From positions 51,111,053-51,175,052 of the forward strand of contig NC_092868.1 in the NCBI RefSeq assembly GCF_032062135.1: DNA of 64,000 bases, read 5' to 3'. The position numbers and the translations under genes are program-made. Positions 60,350 to 64,000 of the stretch are shown piece after piece (position 1 is the stretch's first letter; every line of letters begins with the position of its first letter). The notes beneath the pieces were generated by a model. The model was not told the origin of the DNA and made no database searches. It worked only from the letters and a program-made list of their open reading frames with translations. The DNA is from Pyxicephalus adspersus. Its lineage: Eukaryota; Chordata; Amphibia; Anura; Pyxicephalidae.

Positions 60350-60970
60350 TTCAAGAACATTATATACAACAGAACATAAAAATACAAAAGTTGAGATACA
60401 GAAGGATATCAGGAAATAGGCCTAAATTCTGTATTTCATTGTATGATATGAAAAGGCATAAAATGTAGCTTACACTATTGAAAGGGAGGGATAAACAACA
60501 TAACAGAGTACCTTGGATAGTGAAGCCTTTTGCAGTCATAAAAGGAACTGGGACCAATAGTTCTATAGGGTTAGTAAAGGTGCCAATAGAAAAAAAAATG
60601 AGAGGTGTAGAGTCAAGAGGAGAGATAAAAGGAGGGGGGGGGTGGTAAATCATAAATCATAAGTTGAGAGAAATAAAAGAAAGTCCTGTGTATAATCCAG
60701 TGGTGTATATATGATAAAAGGTAGTCAAAGTGATGGTGGGTTGGTTTCAAGCTTTGAAATAAAGTTGCAAAACTGATTTGGTGTAAATGGAGGGTATCTT
60801 TTGGCCAAGTGCTTTCCACGGGTTCTTTTTAAAATGATAGCTGAATAAAGTGCAAAATATGTACAAGAAGGTGGAAGTAATTGACATGAGGTCAAAATCT
60901 GCTGGTTGAGCAAGTCCACCATAGGTACCAAACACCAGCCAATGACAGCAGATAAGACAGAAGGGTAGCC
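60350..60970. repeat. A/G-rich segment, possible antisense retroelement UTR
   Basis: The plus strand is strongly purine-biased (AAAGGAGGGGGGGG near 60630, GAGAGAAATAAAAGAAAG). It ends with CATAGGTACCAAACACCAGCC and GGGTAGCCACTAGGTATC, which I loosely recall from frog retroelement copies. No second copy in the window; weakly supported. Confidence 0.25.
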
Positions 60971-61285
60971 ACTAGGTATCTAGTGATATGAGAATAAACT
61001 TTGTACCAGCTCATGATAACTTACATGTTAAAATTGTTAACATCGTGGGCATAATTTTTGATTCAAAGGATGGGAGAGGTAATGGCACCATTCCCATTGA
61101 CTGCACAATAGAGAACAATGGATTCCCAGCCAATGTATACCTTGACAACAACAAACACCGGTTGTGTTTGACTTAAACCAGATTCTGTGAACCAAAAATA
61201 TTCAGCATATCTGAAATGAATCAAATATGAACAGATTTATCCATCACTAGTACTAGATCACGTGACACATAAAAAGGACCATTAG
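60971..61285. other. Non-coding, nothing recognised
   Basis: AT-rich DNA without a recognised repeat. Confidence 0.4.
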
Positions 61286-61289
61286 GCAG

Positions 61290-61765
61290 GCCCAGCACAT
61301 AGTAAGCCAAGCTCGGCCTTTACAAGAATAGTCCTTATTTTCTTATAAATTCAGCTGCCTGTATCTGTAGATTGTTTTGACAGTTTTTGCTCGATATACG
61401 GTCGTTCCCTCTGCCCAAACCAGTGACCGGTTTACTTTAAATAAGCCCCACAGTAACCGCCTCCGCATCTGAAGTACAGAGCTATCAGATCAGCTTTTCT
61501 TTCTCAATTTAGTTGATGGGAAATTCACTTTCGCAAGACTGGGTTCTCTGAGAGTTAAATAAATCGTGAAATCTTTTCTTTTATACCAGTTCAGACCTGT
61601 AATTTTTTATTGAGAGTGCTAGGAAATACTGTTTAGACACTAGGAGCCTCTGACTAATCTCACTGAGGCAGCCATTACCGAGCTTGTTGAATAGACCCTT
61701 AAGGGCCATTGTGAAGTTACTGTGCTGACAAGCTGTCGACTATAAAGTGAGGTCATAAAACAGGG
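61290..61765. promoter_or_regulatory. Candidate conserved non-coding cluster
   Basis: Complex sequence: AGCTCGGCCTTTACAAG, TTTTGCTCGATATACGGTCG, AGTGACCGGTTTACTTTAAA, AACCGCCTCCGCATC, ACTTTCGCAAGACTGGG, AATAAATCGTGAAATC, GCCATTACCGAGCTTG, AGCTGTCGACTATAAAG. CpGs are retained over 450 bp and no coding frame fits. Confidence 0.37.
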
Positions 61766-62190
61766 ACGTTTTGTGATTGTATAATGTTCTTGTTTTCTTA
61801 CCAGCTAGAGTCTGGTAGAAGTGCTTTTTGGGCCGTACACACATATTAAAGCAATAATTATAGGGCTTTTTTTCCATGTTAGCAGACAATTATGAGTTTC
61901 TAACTTTTGGTAATGGCACAACTTGAGAATGCTTGTGGAAGCCAAAGCAACACTTTTTTGTTCCATCTGTACCAAGCCCTATCTTTTATGTAGCTTTTCA
62001 GCAAATATTGCCAGAAGCCTCCTTGCCAAAAAAGTGTCCCCCAATGAAAGATTTCCCCTCCATTCCAGTAGCAACCTATAATCTTGAATTTTTGCTTACT
62101 TTCAGTAAGTTCGTCCCAGTTACGATGGTTACCCGGAGCAAGTCAGACAGGTAATCTCCCCGGTAGGGATACAGTCAGCAATACCCTTTC
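61766..62190. other. Non-coding, nothing recognised
   Basis: TTTTTGGGCCGTACACACAT at about 61826 resembles the start of some anuran dispersed elements, but the element cannot be traced. Confidence 0.3.
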
Positions 62191-62194
62191 CTAT

Positions 62195-62670
62195 GATTCA
62201 AACCCATATTAGGTTAAAATAATATCCAAGAAAGTCCATGAAGTTCAACCACTAGGTAAATAAACATACCACAAACCAGTATATCCCAGATAAAACCCTA
62301 TAGACATAGTTGATCCAGAGAAAGGTAAAAAAAAAAAAAAAAAAAACCTTTAAAAAGCCTGGTTCAAATTGCTCCAACAGAGGAAAAAATAAAATCCTTC
62401 CTGATCCCATGAGGCAATCGGATGTTCTCTGGATCAATAATCTCTGTTGTCTTTACTTGAAAACTTTAATACCCAGTTATACTCTATGCTTCTAGAAAAG
62501 CATCCAGATGTTCCTTAAAGCAATCTAAAGAACTTGCAAAAACTACCTTCTGAGGGAGCCTTTACCATATTTTCACAGACCTTACTGTAAAGAATTCCTT
62601 CCTCATGCAGAGATTAAACTTCTTTTTCTCTAGACCCAAAGAGGAACCCCCTTGTCCCTTGCAATGACCC
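62195..62670. mobile_element. Anuran dispersed repeat, class unresolved
   Basis: Blocks in order: AAGTCCATGAAGTTCAACC, a 20-base A run at about 62327-62346, AATCCTTCCTGATCCCATG, AGGCAATCGGATG, GGATCAATAATC, AAAGCATCCAGATGTTCC, TACTGTAAAGAATTCCTTCC, CAGAGATTAAACTTC, AGACCCAAAGAGGAACCCCC, TTGTCCCTTGCAATGACC. I recognise this order from repeats abundant in frog genomes. No protein-coding capacity is evident, and the orientation and class are not settled. Confidence 0.62.
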
Positions 62671-63815
62671 AGCTTTACCTAACAATCATTGTTGTTTGGA
62701 GCTGGGCATCTGTGTGGTGGCCTACCATAAATTGGACGGCTGTTCTCAGGGCCAATGTAGGAGTTCTGTCAGCTTCATACAACAAGAAAAAGGTTTAAGC
62801 ATTGAGGAGAGAGGGAATTTTGCAAAAAAACAAATCATGGGACCTGGCGCTCCCACTATTTTAACCTTTTTGACATTTTTAGATGTGTAAATGTTTCAAT
62901 TGTTTTCAACTTGTGTTTGTGCTTGGATACTCTGTACAGTCATTGTACACAGAACACAGAACGCATCCACCAAGCATCTCCGCTGACCCGTCTCACATAA
63001 CATTGTTATCTGTTATACCTGGTCTATTAAAGTTATTATCAACAACATGAAAAGGGCTTCAAAATAATAGTGGTTATGCTCTACAAACAACACTAACATT
63101 GATGAGAGACCCAGCAGAGACAAAGCTTTCTAACAGTCTTTGATGTACTGACTTTTTCCCAACTTGGTTAGATCATCAAAGTTTATTTTACACACATTAA
63201 AAAAAAACAGACCACAAACTGACTACCAGATATAAACGCCTGCGGTCATACCTTGCAGAGAAAGAACTGCCAGAGGAAAATAGAAAAGTTCCATATCTTG
63301 TTAGAACAGAGAAGGCAAGAGGATTCCCAGGGACTGGGAAGGGAGAGTTACCATGATGGGGTGGGGGGTTGTTTTATCCTGAAAGAGAAGAAAGCAGCAA
63401 TTAAACTCCCAGGAACTGTAAAGGTGACAGTAACTGTGGGGAAATTAAATGTTTTCCAACCAGTTCACTATTTATCCTTCTTTGTTTTTCTAAATGTTTC
63501 ATGTATGTGAATGACCTTACAAGTTGAAATAGTATAGTGATTTCGGGTTATTCACAGTTCACTTGCTCATTTCAGGTTTGTCCACAGTTCATTCCAAGCT
63601 TGTCAGGGTGCTTGGGAATAAAGAGCCTGATTACTCAAGTTAAAAAGAGACATTCCGACAGTGATTTAAAGATACAGCTGAGGAAAGGCCAAAAACCAGG
63701 CTAAAAAATCTACTGTATGTTGGAAAGCATCTATCAAACTGCAGCAAAATTATAGCACCCTTACATTAGGAGCCCATGTCCTATACAACTGCTCTAGTTT
63801 TGGGGTCTTTTTATA
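62671..63815. other. Non-coding block, nothing recognised
   Basis: AT-rich DNA with no named repeat and short frames only. Confidence 0.4.
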
Positions 63816-63818
63816 AAA

Positions 63819-63944
63819 TGATTCACCCAACTTTACCCAAAATGTGTTTTTTTTCACCTTGGATTCAATTACAAAAAATGTATGAATGTGCACATTTTAT
63901 TGTACAGCGCTGCGTAATATGTTGGCGCTATATAAATCCTGTTT

Positions 63945-63977
<33 letters not shown>

Positions 63978-64000
63978 TTTGGGTAAAAGTTGGGTAAACC
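63819..64000. repeat. Inverted repeat bracketing a LINE tail
   Basis: CACCCAACTTTACCCAAAAT at 63824-63843 is repeated inverted as ATTTTGGGTAAAAGTTGGG at 63976-63994, with one base inserted. The pairing weakens outward. About 130 bp lie between. It may be a small MITE that contains or was hit by the LINE tail at 63.9 kb. The window ends at its right edge. Confidence 0.7.
63899..63976 (+). mobile_element. LINE 3' tail fragment, plus strand
   Basis: TTGTACAGCGCTGCGTAATA, TGTTGGCGCTATATAAATCC, TGTTTATT, then (AAT)n to 63976. This is the shared tail module with almost none of the upstream body, so the A or B subtype cannot be assigned. It keeps the near-ideal core GTACAGCGCTGCGTAATATG. Confidence 0.78.

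Overview
The window looks like 64 kb of intergenic or intronic DNA from a vertebrate, most likely an anuran amphibian (frog). It is AT-rich and full of simple repeats. Its interspersed repeats match families I know from frog genomes: a non-LTR retrotransposon 3' end with an ATT-repeat tail, hAT-like and palindromic MITEs, and a Tc1-like and a mariner-like relic. No database search was possible, so the taxon and family calls rest on the sequence and on recall. I see no supportable host protein-coding exon, rRNA, tRNA or CRISPR array. The longer open frames are low-complexity tracts, repeats or chance.

Mobile DNA, left to right: possible retroelement 3' tail (0.3-0.5 kb); dead mariner transposase (7.7-8.6 kb); LINE 3' ends (8.8, 12.3, 13.5, 23.1, 24.2, 36.8, 57.3 and 63.9 kb); hAT-like element with an internal 30-bp minisatellite (22.6 kb); a hAT-like MITE family of six copies (18.0, 27.9, 39.0, 44.0, 47.3, 59.3 kb); Tc1-like corpse (33.6-34.1 kb); LTR-like CpG-rich insert (36.1-36.8 kb); hAT-like element (38.2-39.0 kb); palindromic MITE (40.3 kb); two MITEs with related ends (49.1 and 50.6 kb); a long anuran dispersed repeat (62.2-62.7 kb). 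The 57.3 kb LINE copy still encodes, on the minus strand, the C-terminal end of a reverse-transcriptase ORF. That identifies the other ATT-tailed fragments as 3' ends of the same or related retroelements.

Simple repeats include AT microsatellites (16.6, 27.3, 46.9, 60.2 kb), a compound GATA/GACA array (31.2 kb), a degenerate GATA array (56.1-56.5 kb), a 360-bp polypyrimidine tract (14.8 kb) and a 680-bp degenerate TCATC-type array (29.2-29.9 kb).

Between the repeats are about twenty non-repetitive islands that keep many CpGs and carry homeodomain-type TAATTA/ATTA cores (for example 5.1, 11.7-12.2, 15.7-16.2, 20.6-21.0, 41.7-42.0, 47.9-48.3 and 56.6-57.1 kb). They resemble conserved non-coding elements around developmental regulator genes. 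This is inference from composition; only cross-species alignment can confirm it. A few CTCF-like motifs are present. I found no new multi-gene system. The most interesting observations concern retroelement tail architecture and the organisation of MITEs.
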